From: Ramlibacter pinisoli | GTDB taxonomy: Bacteria > Pseudomonadota > Gammaproteobacteria > Burkholderiales > Burkholderiaceae_C | DNA length: 64,000 bases | NCBI RefSeq assembly: GCF_009758015.1 | Contig: NZ_WSEL01000009.1 | Coordinates: 930,001-994,000, forward strand | Direction of reading: 5' to 3' | Shown here: piece after piece, positions 23,928-32,861 of the stretch | Layout of the letters: every line of letters begins with the position of its first letter | How positions within the stretch are numbered: position 1 is the stretch's first letter | Translations under genes and position numbers: made by a program | Notes under the pieces: model-generated | What the model was told of the DNA's origin: nothing | What the model saw: only the letters and a program-made list of their open reading frames with translations | Databases searched by the model: none

Positions 23928-24704
23928 ATGACCTCCACCCCCGATCTCCACATCGAGCACCACGGCGCCGTGGCCGTCATCCGGCTCACCCGGCCGGCCA
24001 AGCGCAACGCGCTCAACGACGGCCTGGTGCTGGCCATCCGCGACGCCTTCCAGTCGCTGCCTTCCACCATCGGCGCCGCCGTCGTCGACGGCGAGGGCGA
24101 CCACTTCTGTGCCGGCCTCGACCTGTCGGAGCTGCAGGAGCGGGACGCCGGCGCCGGCATGCGGCACTCGCGCCTGTGGCACGAGGCGCTGGCGCAGGTG
24201 CAGTTCGGCCCGGTGCCGGTGGTCGCGGCGCTGCACGGCGCGGTGGTGGGCGGCGGGCTGGAGCTGGCGGCGGCCTGCCACATCCGGGTGGCCGACGACA
24301 CCACCTTCTACGCCCTGCCCGAGGGCTCGCGCGGCATCTTCGTCGGCGGCGGCGGCTCGGTGCGCATCCCGCGCCTGATCGGCGTGGCGCGCATGACCGA
24401 CATGATGCTCACCGGCCGCGTCTACAACGCGCAGGACGGCGAGCGCGCCGGCTTCGCCCAGTACCTGGTGCCGGCCGGCCAGGCGCTGGCCAGGGCGCTG
24501 GAGATCGCCGGGCGGGTCGCGCAGAACGCGCCGCTCACCAACTACGCCCTGATGCATGCCCTGCCCCGCATCGCCGAACAGCCGGCCGACCAGGGCTACC
24601 TGACCGAGGCGCTGATGTCGGCCATCGTCCAGAGCGCGCCGGAGGCCAAGGAGCGGGTGCGCGCCTTCCTCGAAGGCCGCGCCGCCAAGGTCGCCAAGGG
24701 CTGA
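23928..24704 (+). CDS. Enoyl-CoA hydratase/isomerase (crotonase) family protein
   Basis: This 258-residue crotonase has the oxyanion-hole motifs 'DHFCAGLDLSELQ' and 'ALHGAVVGGGLELAAACHIR' and a Glu in 'LPEGSRGIFVGGGGS' at the position of the catalytic Glu of hydratase/lyases. It lies 6 bp before feruloyl-CoA synthase, so it may act on feruloyl-CoA (hydration and retro-aldol to vanillin and acetyl-CoA). It is not close enough to the classical hydroxycinnamoyl-CoA hydratase-lyase for me to assign that activity firmly. Ribosome site AGGGA lies just upstream. Confidence 0.9.
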   Translation: MTSTPDLHIEHHGAVAVIRLTRPAKRNALNDGLVLAIRDAFQSLPSTIGAAVVDGEGDHFCAGLDLSELQERDAGAGMRHSRLWHEALAQVQFGPVPVVAALHGAVVGGGLELAAACHIRVADDTTFYALPEGSRGIFVGGGGSVRIPRLIGVARMTDMMLTGRVYNAQDGERAGFAQYLVPAGQALARALEIAGRVAQNAPLTNYALMHALPRIAEQPADQGYLTEALMSAIVQSAPEAKERVRAFLEGRAAKVAKG

Positions 24705-24710
24705 GCGCGC

Positions 24711-26627
24711 ATGGCCGCCGCCACGTCCCCCCGCTACCGTCCGCTCGCCTTCGGCGTCACCCGTGTCGAGGTGCGCGAAGGTGCCGGCGGGGTGCGCTAC
24801 CTGCGCGCCGAGCAGCCCCTGCAGCCGTGCGCGGCGCGCATGACCGACCACCTGCTGCACTGGGCCGCCACCGCCCCCGAGCGCACCTTCATCGCCCGGC
24901 GCGAACGGCTGGCCGACGGCAGCACCGGCGACTGGCGCCGCATCTCGTATGCGCGGGCGCTGCAGGCGGCGCGCAGCATCGGCCAGGCCCTGCTCGACCG
25001 TGGGCTGTCGGCCGAGCGGCCGGTCGCCATCCTGAGCGAGAACTCGCTCGAGCACGCGCTGCTGGCGCTGGGCTGCCTGTACGCCGGCGTCCCGTACTGC
25101 CCGGTGTCGCCGGCCTATTCCACCCTCAGCCAGGACCACGAGAAGCTGCGCCACGTGCTGGGCACGCTCACGCCCGGCCTGGTGTTCGCGGCCGACGGCG
25201 CGCGCTACGGCCGGGCGATCGCCGCCGCCGTGCCGACCGACGTCGAGGTGGTGCTGGGCGGCGGCGAGCTGCCGGGCCGCCCCGCCACGCGCTGGGCCGC
25301 CCTGCTGGACACGCCGCCCACCGACGCGGTGGACGCCGCGATGCGGGGGACCGGGCCGGACACCATCACCAAGTTCCTGTTCACCTCGGGCTCGACCAAG
25401 CTACCCAAGGCCGTGGTCAACACCCACCGCATGTGGTGCGCCAACCAGCAGCAGATGCGCCAGTCGATGCCGGTGCTGCTGGAGGCGCCGCCGGTGCTGG
25501 TGGACTGGCTGCCCTGGAACCACACCTTCGGCGGCAACCACAATTTCGGCCTGGTGCTGGTCAACGGCGGCACGCTGCACATCGACGACGGCAAGCCGAC
25601 ACCGGCGCAGATGCCCGAGACCCTGCGCAACCTGCGCGAGATCGCCCCGACCGTCTACTTCAACGTGCCGACCGGCTTCGAGGCGCTGGCGCACGCGATG
25701 CAGGCCGACGCCGTGCTGCGCCGCAACCTGCTGTCGCGGGTGCGCATGTTCTTCTACGCGGGCGCCGCCCTCGCCCAGCCCATCTGGGACCTGCTGCACG
25801 CGGTGCAGGAGGCCGAGATCGGCGAGCGCATCGTGATGACGTGCGGCCTGGGCATGACCGAGTCGTCGCCGTTCGGCCTGTTCGTCACCAGCCACGACGT
25901 GCAGTCTGGCCACGTGGGGCTGCCCACGCCCGGCCTGGAGCTCAAGCTCGTGCCCACCGACGGCAAGCTGGAGATCCGCTACCGCGGCCCCAACATCACG
26001 CCCGGCTACTGGCGCGCACCGGAAGCCACCGCCGAGGCCTTCGACGAGGAAGGGTTCTTTCGCACCGGCGACGCCGTCTGCTGGATCGACGACGCCGACC
26101 CGCACCGCGGGCTGCGCTTCGATGGCCGCATCGCCGAGGACTTCAAGCTGGCCACCGGCACCTTCGTCAGCGTCGGGCCCCTGCGCGCGCGCATCGTCGC
26201 GGCCGGTGCGCCCTACGTGCAGGACGCCGTCATCACCGGACTGAACCGGCACGAGGTGGGCGCCCTGCTGGTGCCCGCGCCCGCCATCCGCCGGCTCGCC
26301 GGCCTGCCGGACGGGGCCGCGATCGACGCCGTCCTGGCCAGCGCGCCGGTGGTGGCGCACTTCCAGCAGCTCGCCGACACCCTGGCGGCACAGGGCACGG
26401 GCAGCGCCAACCGGGTGGCGCGGCTGCACCTGCTGCGCGAGCCGCCGTCCATCGACCAGGGCGAGGTCACCGACAAGGGCTCGATCAACCAGCGCGCGGT
26501 CCTCAAGCACCGCGACGCCCTGGTGCAGGCCTTCGACGACGGCCGGCTGCCGCACACCATCGTGCCCCGGGACGCCGGCCGCGGGCCGGGCCGGACCGAC
26601 GGCGCCGCGGGTTCGGGAGCGCACTGA
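24711..26627 (+). CDS. fcs: Feruloyl-CoA synthase
   Basis: This 638-residue protein belongs to the AMP-forming acyl-CoA synthetase superfamily. The AMP-binding P-loop is 'TKFLFTSGSTKLPKAVVNTH', followed by 'VDWLPWNHTFGGNHNFGLVL', 'TCGLGMTESSPFGL' and 'GRIAEDFKLATGTFVSVGPL'. The long N-terminal segment and these motifs match feruloyl-CoA synthases, which activate ferulate and related hydroxycinnamates with ATP and CoA. It lies between a crotonase (6 bp) and a MarR regulator (1 bp), as in known ferulate operons. Confidence 0.92.
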   Translation: MAAATSPRYRPLAFGVTRVEVREGAGGVRYLRAEQPLQPCAARMTDHLLHWAATAPERTFIARRERLADGSTGDWRRISYARALQAARSIGQALLDRGLSAERPVAILSENSLEHALLALGCLYAGVPYCPVSPAYSTLSQDHEKLRHVLGTLTPGLVFAADGARYGRAIAAAVPTDVEVVLGGGELPGRPATRWAALLDTPPTDAVDAAMRGTGPDTITKFLFTSGSTKLPKAVVNTHRMWCANQQQMRQSMPVLLEAPPVLVDWLPWNHTFGGNHNFGLVLVNGGTLHIDDGKPTPAQMPETLRNLREIAPTVYFNVPTGFEALAHAMQADAVLRRNLLSRVRMFFYAGAALAQPIWDLLHAVQEAEIGERIVMTCGLGMTESSPFGLFVTSHDVQSGHVGLPTPGLELKLVPTDGKLEIRYRGPNITPGYWRAPEATAEAFDEEGFFRTGDAVCWIDDADPHRGLRFDGRIAEDFKLATGTFVSVGPLRARIVAAGAPYVQDAVITGLNRHEVGALLVPAPAIRRLAGLPDGAAIDAVLASAPVVAHFQQLADTLAAQGTGSANRVARLHLLREPPSIDQGEVTDKGSINQRAVLKHRDALVQAFDDGRLPHTIVPRDAGRGPGRTDGAAGSGAH

Positions 26628-26628
26628 G

Positions 26629-27171
26629 GTGCCGGCCGCCCGCCCCCGTCAGGCCGACGCGACGCCGACACCCCGCAAGGCCACGCCCCGGCCCCGCGCA
26701 CGACCGGCAGCCGCGCCGGCCGGCGGGGTGCCGTTCGTCCAGGCCGTCGACGCCAGCTTCCTGGAGAGCCTGCTCGGCTACAACGCCCGGCGCGCCGCGC
26801 TGGCGGTCATCGACGTGTTCCTGCAGCGGATGGCCGCCTACGGGCTGCGGCCGGTCGACTTCTCGGTGCTCTCGCTGGTGGTCCACAACCCCGGCATCAC
26901 CTCGCGCCAGCTGTGCACCACGCTGGGCATCCTGCCCCCCAACCTGGTGAACCTGGTGGCGAGCCTGCAGGAGCGCGGCCTCATCGACCGCCTGCCGCAC
27001 CCGCGCGACGGCCGCGCGACCGGCCTGCACCCCACGGCCGCCGCCACGAAGCTGATGCAGAAGGCCGAACGCACCGCCGCCGACCTCGAAGCCGACGTGG
27101 CCGCGCGGCTGGCGCCCGGCGAGGTGGCGACCCTGCTGCGGCTGCTGCGCAAGCTGTACGCCGGCGACTGA
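26629..27171 (+). CDS. MarR-family regulator of the ferulate operon
   Basis: The GTG at 26629, one base after the feruloyl-CoA synthase stop, gives 180 residues. The first ~33 residues are Pro/Ala/Arg-rich and unstructured. The winged-helix domain follows: 'RPVDFSVLSLVVHNPGITSR', 'ILPPNLVNLVASLQERGLID' and the wing 'RLPHPRDGRATG'. MarR proteins of such operons respond to hydroxycinnamoyl-CoA. It is the last gene of the operon and probably represses it through the palindrome at 23880-23900. Confidence 0.9.
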   Translation: MPAARPRQADATPTPRKATPRPRARPAAAPAGGVPFVQAVDASFLESLLGYNARRAALAVIDVFLQRMAAYGLRPVDFSVLSLVVHNPGITSRQLCTTLGILPPNLVNLVASLQERGLIDRLPHPRDGRATGLHPTAAATKLMQKAERTAADLEADVAARLAPGEVATLLRLLRKLYAGD

Positions 27172-27179
27172 GGCAGGCG

Positions 27180-27216
27180 AAAAAACACCCGGACAACGGG
27201 TGGCGTCGTCCGGGTG
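27180..27216 (-). terminator. Rho-independent terminator reading leftward
   Basis: CACCCGGAC (27186-27194) pairs with GTCCGGGTG (27208-27216). On the minus strand the stem is followed by six T (complement of A at 27180-27185). It lies about 40 bp downstream of the catalase 3' relic and has no other leftward gene to serve. Confidence 0.7.
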
Positions 27217-27256
27217 CCCAAGCGGTTGTCCGTCCCGCGAACCATGAAGAAACTCG

Positions 27257-27322
27257 CTACGCGGTGCCCTTGGCCACCGAGCCTGGGGCGCCGCCCCGCT
27301 TGACTCGCAGCTTCCGTGCCAA
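27257..27322 (-). pseudogene. Relic of a catalase gene 3' end
   Basis: On the minus strand this encodes 'LARKLRVKRGGAPGSVAKGT' plus Ala and a stop, which matches the catalase C-terminus at 29566 ('[20 protein letters not shown]'). DNA similarity covers about 75 bp (27248-27322 against 29557-29631), roughly 65 identical by eye, and extends 9 bp past the stop codon. Upstream of this the similarity stops. With the terminator just downstream, it looks like the original end of a catalase gene or of a second catalase copy. Confidence 0.75.
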
Positions 27323-27400
27323 CCCCGGATCTCAGTCCACGCGGCCGATCATGCCCGGCTGCCTGCATCATGGATGCCTCTTTGCACGGGGGGCTCCCTG

Positions 27401-29545
27401 ATGAGTCGCATCGACGCGCTGATGGCCCGGATGACGCTGGCCGAGAAGCTCGGCCAGTTGACGATGTCGGCCGCTGGCCATGCGGTGACCGGGCCGGTGA
27501 TCGCGGGGGATTCCACGCAATCGATCGTCGACGGCACGATCGGGAACCTGCTGAACCTGTTCGGGGCCGGCCCCGTGCACGAGGTGCAGCGGCTGGCCGT
27601 CGAGGAGTCGCGGCTGGGCATTCCGCTGCTGATCGGCCTGGACGTCCTCCACGGCCACCGGACCCTGTTCCCGATCCCGCTCGCCGAGGCGGGCATCTTC
27701 GACGACACCCTCTGGGAGCGCACGGCGCGCGAGGCCGCCCGTGAAGCCGCCGCCGACGGCCTGGCGATGACGTTCGCGCCGATGCTCGATGTGTCGCGCG
27801 ATCCCCGCTGGGGCCGCACGGCCGAAGGGCCGGGCGAGGACCCCTGGCTCAACGCGCGCATCGCCCGGGCCAGGGTGCGCGGCTTCCAGGGCCCCGACCT
27901 GGCGTCGGCAGACGCGCTCGGCGCCTGCGCCAAGCACTTCGTCGCCTACGGCCCCGTCACCGCCGGCCGGGACTACGCCGCGGTGGACATCTCCGAGCGA
28001 GCCTTGCACGAGGTGCACCTGCCAGGGTTCGCGGCGGCGCTGCGCGCCGGCGTGGCGACGCTCATGCCAGCCTTCACCAGCCTCAACGGCGTTCCGATGA
28101 CGGCGCACATCCCCTTGCTGCGCGGCTGGCTGCGCGACGAGATGGGCTTCGACGGCGTGGTCGTCAGCGACTACAACGCGATCGCGGAGCTGGTCGAGCA
28201 CGGGGTCGCCGTCGATCTGGTCGATGCCGCGACGCTGGCGCTGAAGGCGGGCGTCGACATCGACATGATGGCCGGCGCCTACCGCCGGGGACTGCCGGTC
28301 GCACTGGCGCAGGGCCGCGTGACGATCGACGAGATCGACGCCTGCGTGCGCCGCGTGTTGCGGCTGAAGGAACGGCTGGGCCTGTTCGACGATCCCTACC
28401 GCCGCGGCGCGTCCGCGGAACCCGCGTCGGTCCTGGCCGGCCGACGCGCCCTGGCGCGCGACGTGGCGCGCCGGGCCATCGTGATGCTGAAGAACGAGCG
28501 CGCCACCCTGCCCTTGCCCGCGGCGCCGGCGGCGCTGTGCGTGATCGGCCCGCTGGCCGACGCCAGCTCCGAGATGAAAGGCCCATGGTGGGGCGCCGGC
28601 GAACACGAGCCGGCCACGAGCGTGCTGGCCGGACTGCGCGCCGCGCTGCCGCAGGCCTCGATCCGCCACGCGGCGGGCGTCGCCATCGAGGGCGGCGACG
28701 ACAGTGGCATCGACGCCGCCGCCGCGCTGTGCGTGGGCGTCGCCGCGGTCGTGCTGTGCCTGGGCGAGAGCGTGACGATGAGCGGCGAAGCGGCGAGCCG
28801 CGCCACGCCGGCACTTCCCGGCCGCCAGACGGCCCTGGCCGAAGCAGTGATCGCCCGTGCGCACGCAACCGGCATCCCGGTCGTCGCGGTCGTGTTTTCG
28901 GGCCGTCCCCTGGTCATTCCCTGGCTGGCCGAGCATGCCGATGCAGTGCTGGCCGCATGGTTCCTCGGCGTCGAGGCCGGCCACGCGCTGGCCGACGTGC
29001 TCACGGGCCTGGCCTCCCCCAGCGGCCGCACGCCCATGAGCTGGCCACGCGCGGTCGGCCAGGTGCCGGTCTGCTTCGGCGAGCGGCCCACCGGCCGGCC
29101 GATGAGCGCCGATGTCGCCTACACGAGCCGGTACCAGGACGTCGACAACAGCCCGCTGTACGCGTTCGGCCACGGCCTGACCTACGGCCGCTTCCGCCAC
29201 GACGACCTCCAGGTCACGCCGCGTCGCGCGCGCCGGCACGACACGCTGGAGATCCGCGTCCGGGTTCGCAACGAAGGCCCGCGCGAGGCCGAAGAGACCC
29301 TCTTCCTGTTCGTCCGCGCCAGGCTCAGCCGCGTCACCCGGCCCGTGCTGGAGCTCAAGGGCTACGCCAAGCTGCGACTGCCGTCCGGCGACACCGGCGT
29401 GGTGAAGCTGGACCTGCCCGTGTCCGACCTGTGCTACCTCGGGCCGGACCTGCAGCCGGTGTCCGATGCGGGCGAGGTCGAGATCCTGGTCGGGCCGAGC
29501 GCCGATCCGGCAGGCTTGCTGCGCACGTCCATCGAGCTGGATTGA
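27401..29545 (+). CDS. GH3-family glycoside hydrolase (beta-glucosidase type)
   Basis: The ATG at 27401 gives 714 residues; a start at 27374 would add nine. The N-terminal TIM-barrel domain has 'LAEKLGQLTM', 'GLDVLHGHRTLFPIPLA', 'KHFVAYGP' and the nucleophile Asp257 in 'GFDGVVVSDYNAI'. The second alpha/beta domain starts near residue 350 ('ARRAIVMLKNERATLPL'), and a fibronectin-III-like domain closes the protein. This is the usual BglX-type architecture, but no signal peptide is seen, so it is probably cytoplasmic. It hydrolyses beta-glycosides; substrate not known. It stands alone, flanked by catalase 3'-end sequences on both sides, which suggests insertion. Confidence 0.92.
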   Translation: MSRIDALMARMTLAEKLGQLTMSAAGHAVTGPVIAGDSTQSIVDGTIGNLLNLFGAGPVHEVQRLAVEESRLGIPLLIGLDVLHGHRTLFPIPLAEAGIFDDTLWERTAREAAREAAADGLAMTFAPMLDVSRDPRWGRTAEGPGEDPWLNARIARARVRGFQGPDLASADALGACAKHFVAYGPVTAGRDYAAVDISERALHEVHLPGFAAALRAGVATLMPAFTSLNGVPMTAHIPLLRGWLRDEMGFDGVVVSDYNAIAELVEHGVAVDLVDAATLALKAGVDIDMMAGAYRRGLPVALAQGRVTIDEIDACVRRVLRLKERLGLFDDPYRRGASAEPASVLAGRRALARDVARRAIVMLKNERATLPLPAAPAALCVIGPLADASSEMKGPWWGAGEHEPATSVLAGLRAALPQASIRHAAGVAIEGGDDSGIDAAAALCVGVAAVVLCLGESVTMSGEAASRATPALPGRQTALAEAVIARAHATGIPVVAVVFSGRPLVIPWLAEHADAVLAAWFLGVEAGHALADVLTGLASPSGRTPMSWPRAVGQVPVCFGERPTGRPMSADVAYTSRYQDVDNSPLYAFGHGLTYGRFRHDDLQVTPRRARRHDTLEIRVRVRNEGPREAEETLFLFVRARLSRVTRPVLELKGYAKLRLPSGDTGVVKLDLPVSDLCYLGPDLQPVSDAGEVEILVGPSADPAGLLRTSIELD

Positions 29546-29565
29546 CAGCGGGCGCCAGAAACTCG

Positions 29566-31056
29566 CTACGCGGCGCCCTTGACCACCGAGACGGGGGCGC
29601 CGCCCCGCTGGACGTGCAGCTTCCGGGCCACCTCCGCGCCGTAGCGGGGATCGGCACGCGTGAAGTGCGCCAGCTGGCGCTCGATCGTCGCCGGCACCGT
29701 CACGGCGGACAGCGCGTTCGCCAGGTTGGTGGTCAGGCGGTCCTGCTCGTCGGCCGGCAACAGGCGGAACAGGTTGCCGGCCTGGGTGTAGTCGTCCTCG
29801 GTGCCGCGGGCGTCGTAGCGGCCGGCCGCACCCTCCAGCGCCCAACCGTCGTCGCCGTGGCCGAAGCCGCGCGCGTCGGTGCCGTTGGCCTGCACCACGG
29901 CGTAGTTGGGCGCCGCGCCGCCGTTGGAGACGGCCATCGCGCCATCGCGCTGCTGGTTGTGGAACGGGCAGCGGGGCCGGTTCACCGGCAGGTTCTGGTG
30001 GTTGGTGCCCACCCGGTACAGCTGCGCGTCGTGGTAGGCGAACAGGCGGCCCTGCAGCATCTTGTCGGGGCTGTAGCCCAGGCCCGGCACCACGTTGGCC
30101 GGCGAAAACGCCGCCTGCTCCACGTCGGCGTGGTAGTTGTCCGGATTCCGGTTCAGCTCCAGCACGCCCACCGGGATGCGCGGAAAGTCCTTGTGCGGCC
30201 ACACCTTGGTGAGGTCGAAGGCGTTCCAGCCGGTGCGCTGCTCCCAGGCCTGGCGCTCGGCGTCCGTCATCACCTGGAGGAAGACGTCCCAGCGCGGGTA
30301 GTCGCCGGCGCGGATGGCGTCGTACAGGTCGCGCTGGGCGTAGTCCGGGTCGGTGCCGGCCAGCCGCACCGCCTCCTGCGCCGACAGGTTGCGGATGCCC
30401 TGCCGGGTCTTGAAGTGCCACTTGACCCAGACGCGCTCGCCGGCGGCGTTGACCAGGCTGAAGGTGTGGCTGCCGAAACCGTCCATGTGGCGGTAGCCGT
30501 CCGGCGTGCCCCGGTCGGAGAACAGCATGGTCACCTGGTGCAGGGATTCCGGCGCGTGGCTCCAGAAGTCCCACATCATGTCGGCCGACTTCAGGTTGGT
30601 GCGCGGGTCGCGCTTCTGGGTGTGCACGAAGTCGGGGAACTTGATCGGGTCCTTGATGAAGAACATCGGCGTGTTGTTGCCCGCCAGGTCCCAGTTGCCG
30701 TCCTCGGTGTAGAAGCGCACGGCGAAGCCGCGCGGGTCTCGCTCGGTGTCGGCCGAGCCGCGCTCGCCGCCGACGGTGGAAAAGCGCAGGAAGACATCGG
30801 TGGTCTTGCCCACCGCGTCGAACAGCTTCGCCCGGGTGTAGCGCGTGATGTCGTGCGTGACGGTGAAGCTGCCGAAGGCGCCCGAGCCCTTGGCATGGAC
30901 GACGCGCTCGGGGATGCGCTCGCGGTTGAAGTGCTGCAGCTTCTCGATCAGGTGGAAGTCCTGCAGCAGGAGGGGGCCGCGCGGCCCGGCTGTCAGGCTG
31001 TTCTGGTTGTCGGCGACGGGGATACCGGATGCGGTGGTGAGGCGGGTCTGCTGCAT
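29566..31056 (-). CDS. katA: Monofunctional haem catalase
   Basis: This 496-residue protein is a small-subunit catalase. Visible residues are the distal His in '[13 protein letters not shown]', the distal Asn in '[17 protein letters not shown]', and the proximal Tyr haem ligand in '[14 protein letters not shown]'. It decomposes hydrogen peroxide in the cytoplasm. The stop codon is only 20 bp from the GH3 stop, leaving no terminator of its own. A possible OxyR site lies upstream. Ribosome site AAAGGA is visible before the ATG. Confidence 0.96.
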   Translation of the reverse strand: MQQTRLTTASGIPVADNQNSLTAGPRGPLLLQDFHLIEKLQHFNRERIPERVVHAKGSGAFGSFTVTHDITRYTRAKLFDAVGKTTDVFLRFSTVGGERGSADTERDPRGFAVRFYTEDGNWDLAGNNTPMFFIKDPIKFPDFVHTQKRDPRTNLKSADMMWDFWSHAPESLHQVTMLFSDRGTPDGYRHMDGFGSHTFSLVNAAGERVWVKWHFKTRQGIRNLSAQEAVRLAGTDPDYAQRDLYDAIRAGDYPRWDVFLQVMTDAERQAWEQRTGWNAFDLTKVWPHKDFPRIPVGVLELNRNPDNYHADVEQAAFSPANVVPGLGYSPDKMLQGRLFAYHDAQLYRVGTNHQNLPVNRPRCPFHNQQRDGAMAVSNGGAAPNYAVVQANGTDARGFGHGDDGWALEGAAGRYDARGTEDDYTQAGNLFRLLPADEQDRLTTNLANALSAVTVPATIERQLAHFTRADPRYGAEVARKLHVQRGGAPVSVVKGAA

Positions 31057-31115
31057 GGGGCGGGTCCTTTCTGCTGGAGAGGCGCCATTGTGTTTTTCGC
31101 TGCTGGATGTGAAAA

Positions 31116-31152
31116 GACAATTGACATCATTCCAGCCATCGAATTTTTCTAT
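31116..31152 (-). promoter_or_regulatory. OxyR-like binding site upstream of catalase
   Basis: Read on the minus strand: ATAG-N7-CGAT-N7-ATGA-N7-TGTC, against the OxyR pattern ATAG-N7-CTAT-N7-ATAG-N7-CTAT. The first half-site pair matches well, the second is weak. It starts about 60 bp upstream of the catalase ATG. Confidence 0.5.
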
Positions 31153-31284
31153 TCAACAGGGAGAACACCAGCGCCTCGGGCCGGCGAGCCGCGCCCTCTC
31201 CGACAAGCGGCTGTGCCGTTGCGGTCCCCGGGATAGCCCGGCAGGAGCGCCGCTTATCATCCCGCCGCACCCAGGAGACCGCCC

Positions 31285-31857
31285 GTGAACCGCTACCCCG
31301 CCCCCACCCTCGAGCAGGTGCCCGAGGACATCCGCGCCCGCATCCTCGAGGTGCAGGACAAGGCCGGCTTCGTGCCCAACGTGTTCCTCGCACTGGCCCG
31401 CCGGCCGGCCGAATGGCGCGCGTTCTTCGCCTACCACGATGCGCTGATGCTCAAGGAGGAAGGCTCGCTCACCAAGGGCGACCGGGAGATGATCGTCACC
31501 GCCACCAGCGCGGCCAACAGCTGCCTGTACTGCGTGGTGGCGCACGGCGCCCTGCTGCGCATCTACGAGAAGAAGCCCCTGGTGGCCGACCAGGTGGCCG
31601 TCAACCATCGCAAGGCCGACATCACGCCGCGCCAGCGCGCCATGCTCGACTTCGCGATGAAGGTGTGCCTGCGCTCGAACGAGATCGAGGAGGCCGACTT
31701 CCCGCCGCTGCATGCGCACGGCTTCTCCGACGAGGACATCTGGGACATCGCCGCCATCACGGCCTTCTTCGGCCTGTCGAACCGGATGGCCAGCTTCTCC
31801 GACATGCAGCCGAACCCGGAGTTCTACCTGATGGGGCGGGTGCCGAAGGCGAAGTAG
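31285..31857 (+). CDS. AhpD-like peroxidase-related protein
   Basis: The GTG start at 31285 follows CCAGGAGA. The 190-residue protein belongs to the carboxymuconolactone decarboxylase/AhpD superfamily, with the redox pair 'SCLYCVVAHG' (CxxC followed by His) in 'IVTATSAANSCLYCVVAHGA'. Proteins of this 'peroxidase-related enzyme' type probably act as small alkylhydroperoxidases or reductants. It is divergent from catalase, which supports a peroxide role; the two may share the OxyR-like site. Confidence 0.9.
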   Translation: MNRYPAPTLEQVPEDIRARILEVQDKAGFVPNVFLALARRPAEWRAFFAYHDALMLKEEGSLTKGDREMIVTATSAANSCLYCVVAHGALLRIYEKKPLVADQVAVNHRKADITPRQRAMLDFAMKVCLRSNEIEEADFPPLHAHGFSDEDIWDIAAITAFFGLSNRMASFSDMQPNPEFYLMGRVPKAK

Positions 31858-31886
31858 CAGGCGAACGCGAGAGCGGGAGCAGGCCT

Positions 31887-32762
31887 TCAGAGTCCCCGCG
31901 GATCGAGCCCCAGCAGCATCTCGGCCATCGCGCGCAGGTCGGCCTGCAGGCGCTCGCTGCCGGCGTGCAGTTCGAGCGTGTCCTCGTCCATGTAGAGCTT
32001 GCGGTTGACTTCCAGCTGGATGCTGTGGCGCTGGCGGGCCGGGTCGCCGTAGCGGCGCACCAGTTCCACGCCCTTGTAGGGGAAGTTGACCTCGACGTCG
32101 TAACCGCGCCCGCGCAGGAAGTCGGCGAGCCGGGCCGTCAGGCGCGGGTCGGCGGTGGTGCCGTCGCGGTCGCCGACCACGAAGTCGGCGTGGGCCAGCC
32201 CGGGGTAGTCGGTCGCGAAGGTGGCCGCGATCGCCGGCATCGAATGGCAGTTGAGGTGGATGCTGTAGCCATGGCGCGCATGCGCCGCCTCGATCGCCTG
32301 CGCCACCGCGGCATGGTAGGGGCGCCAGTAGCTCTCGATCCGCTCCTGCACTTCCTGCGGCCGCAGCCGGCGCGCATAGACCGCCTCGCCGTCGTCCAGG
32401 TTGCGCCAGATCAGGCCCTTGCCCAGCCGCACCTTGGACAGGATGACGGGGTCGGTCTCCAGCGCCCCCGGCCAGGCGCCGTCCAGCATCTCGCTGTCGA
32501 TCTCGCGCTCGCTGCGGTTGGCGTCGAGGTAGCTGCGCGGGAACAGCGCCTCGATCCAGGCGATGCCCAGGTCGGGCGCGAACGCGTACAGCTTCTCGAC
32601 GTGCGTGTCCTCGGCGCGCCGCAGCAGCGCCCGGTCGCACGCATGGTCGAAATCGGGGGGATACCAGGTGCCGCTGTGCGGCGAGTCGAACACTAGGGGG
32701 GTGCTGCCGGGGAGCGCGCGCAGGGGCGCCGCGTCAGTGCCGGCACGGGAGTCATCAGCCAT
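31887..32762 (-). CDS. hutG: N-formylglutamate amidohydrolase
   Basis: This 291-residue protein shows the family features 'PLVFDSPHSGTWYPPDF', 'IDSEMLDGAW', 'YSIHLNCHSMPA' and 'DFVVGDRDGT'. The enzyme releases formate from N-formyl-L-glutamate in one form of histidine breakdown. No other histidine-utilisation gene is in the window, so it may instead belong to a group of HutG-like deformylases with other substrates. Confidence 0.87.
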   Translation of the reverse strand: MADDSRAGTDAAPLRALPGSTPLVFDSPHSGTWYPPDFDHACDRALLRRAEDTHVEKLYAFAPDLGIAWIEALFPRSYLDANRSEREIDSEMLDGAWPGALETDPVILSKVRLGKGLIWRNLDDGEAVYARRLRPQEVQERIESYWRPYHAAVAQAIEAAHARHGYSIHLNCHSMPAIAATFATDYPGLAHADFVVGDRDGTTADPRLTARLADFLRGRGYDVEVNFPYKGVELVRRYGDPARQRHSIQLEVNRKLYMDEDTLELHAGSERLQADLRAMAEMLLGLDPRGL

Positions 32763-32849
32763 GCCCGGACTCTACGCCCGCCGGCGCGCGCCGGGCGGGC
32801 GGCGAACCCATCGGCAACCGACTGTGACGCCCCCGCCGCGCGCCGCGCC

Positions 32850-32855
32850 GACAAT
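32850..32855 (+). promoter_or_regulatory. -10-like hexamer of the broken hydrolase gene
   Basis: GACAAT ends 6 nt before the ATG at 32862; no Shine-Dalgarno sequence. Confidence 0.35.
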
Positions 32856-32861
32856 GGCCGG

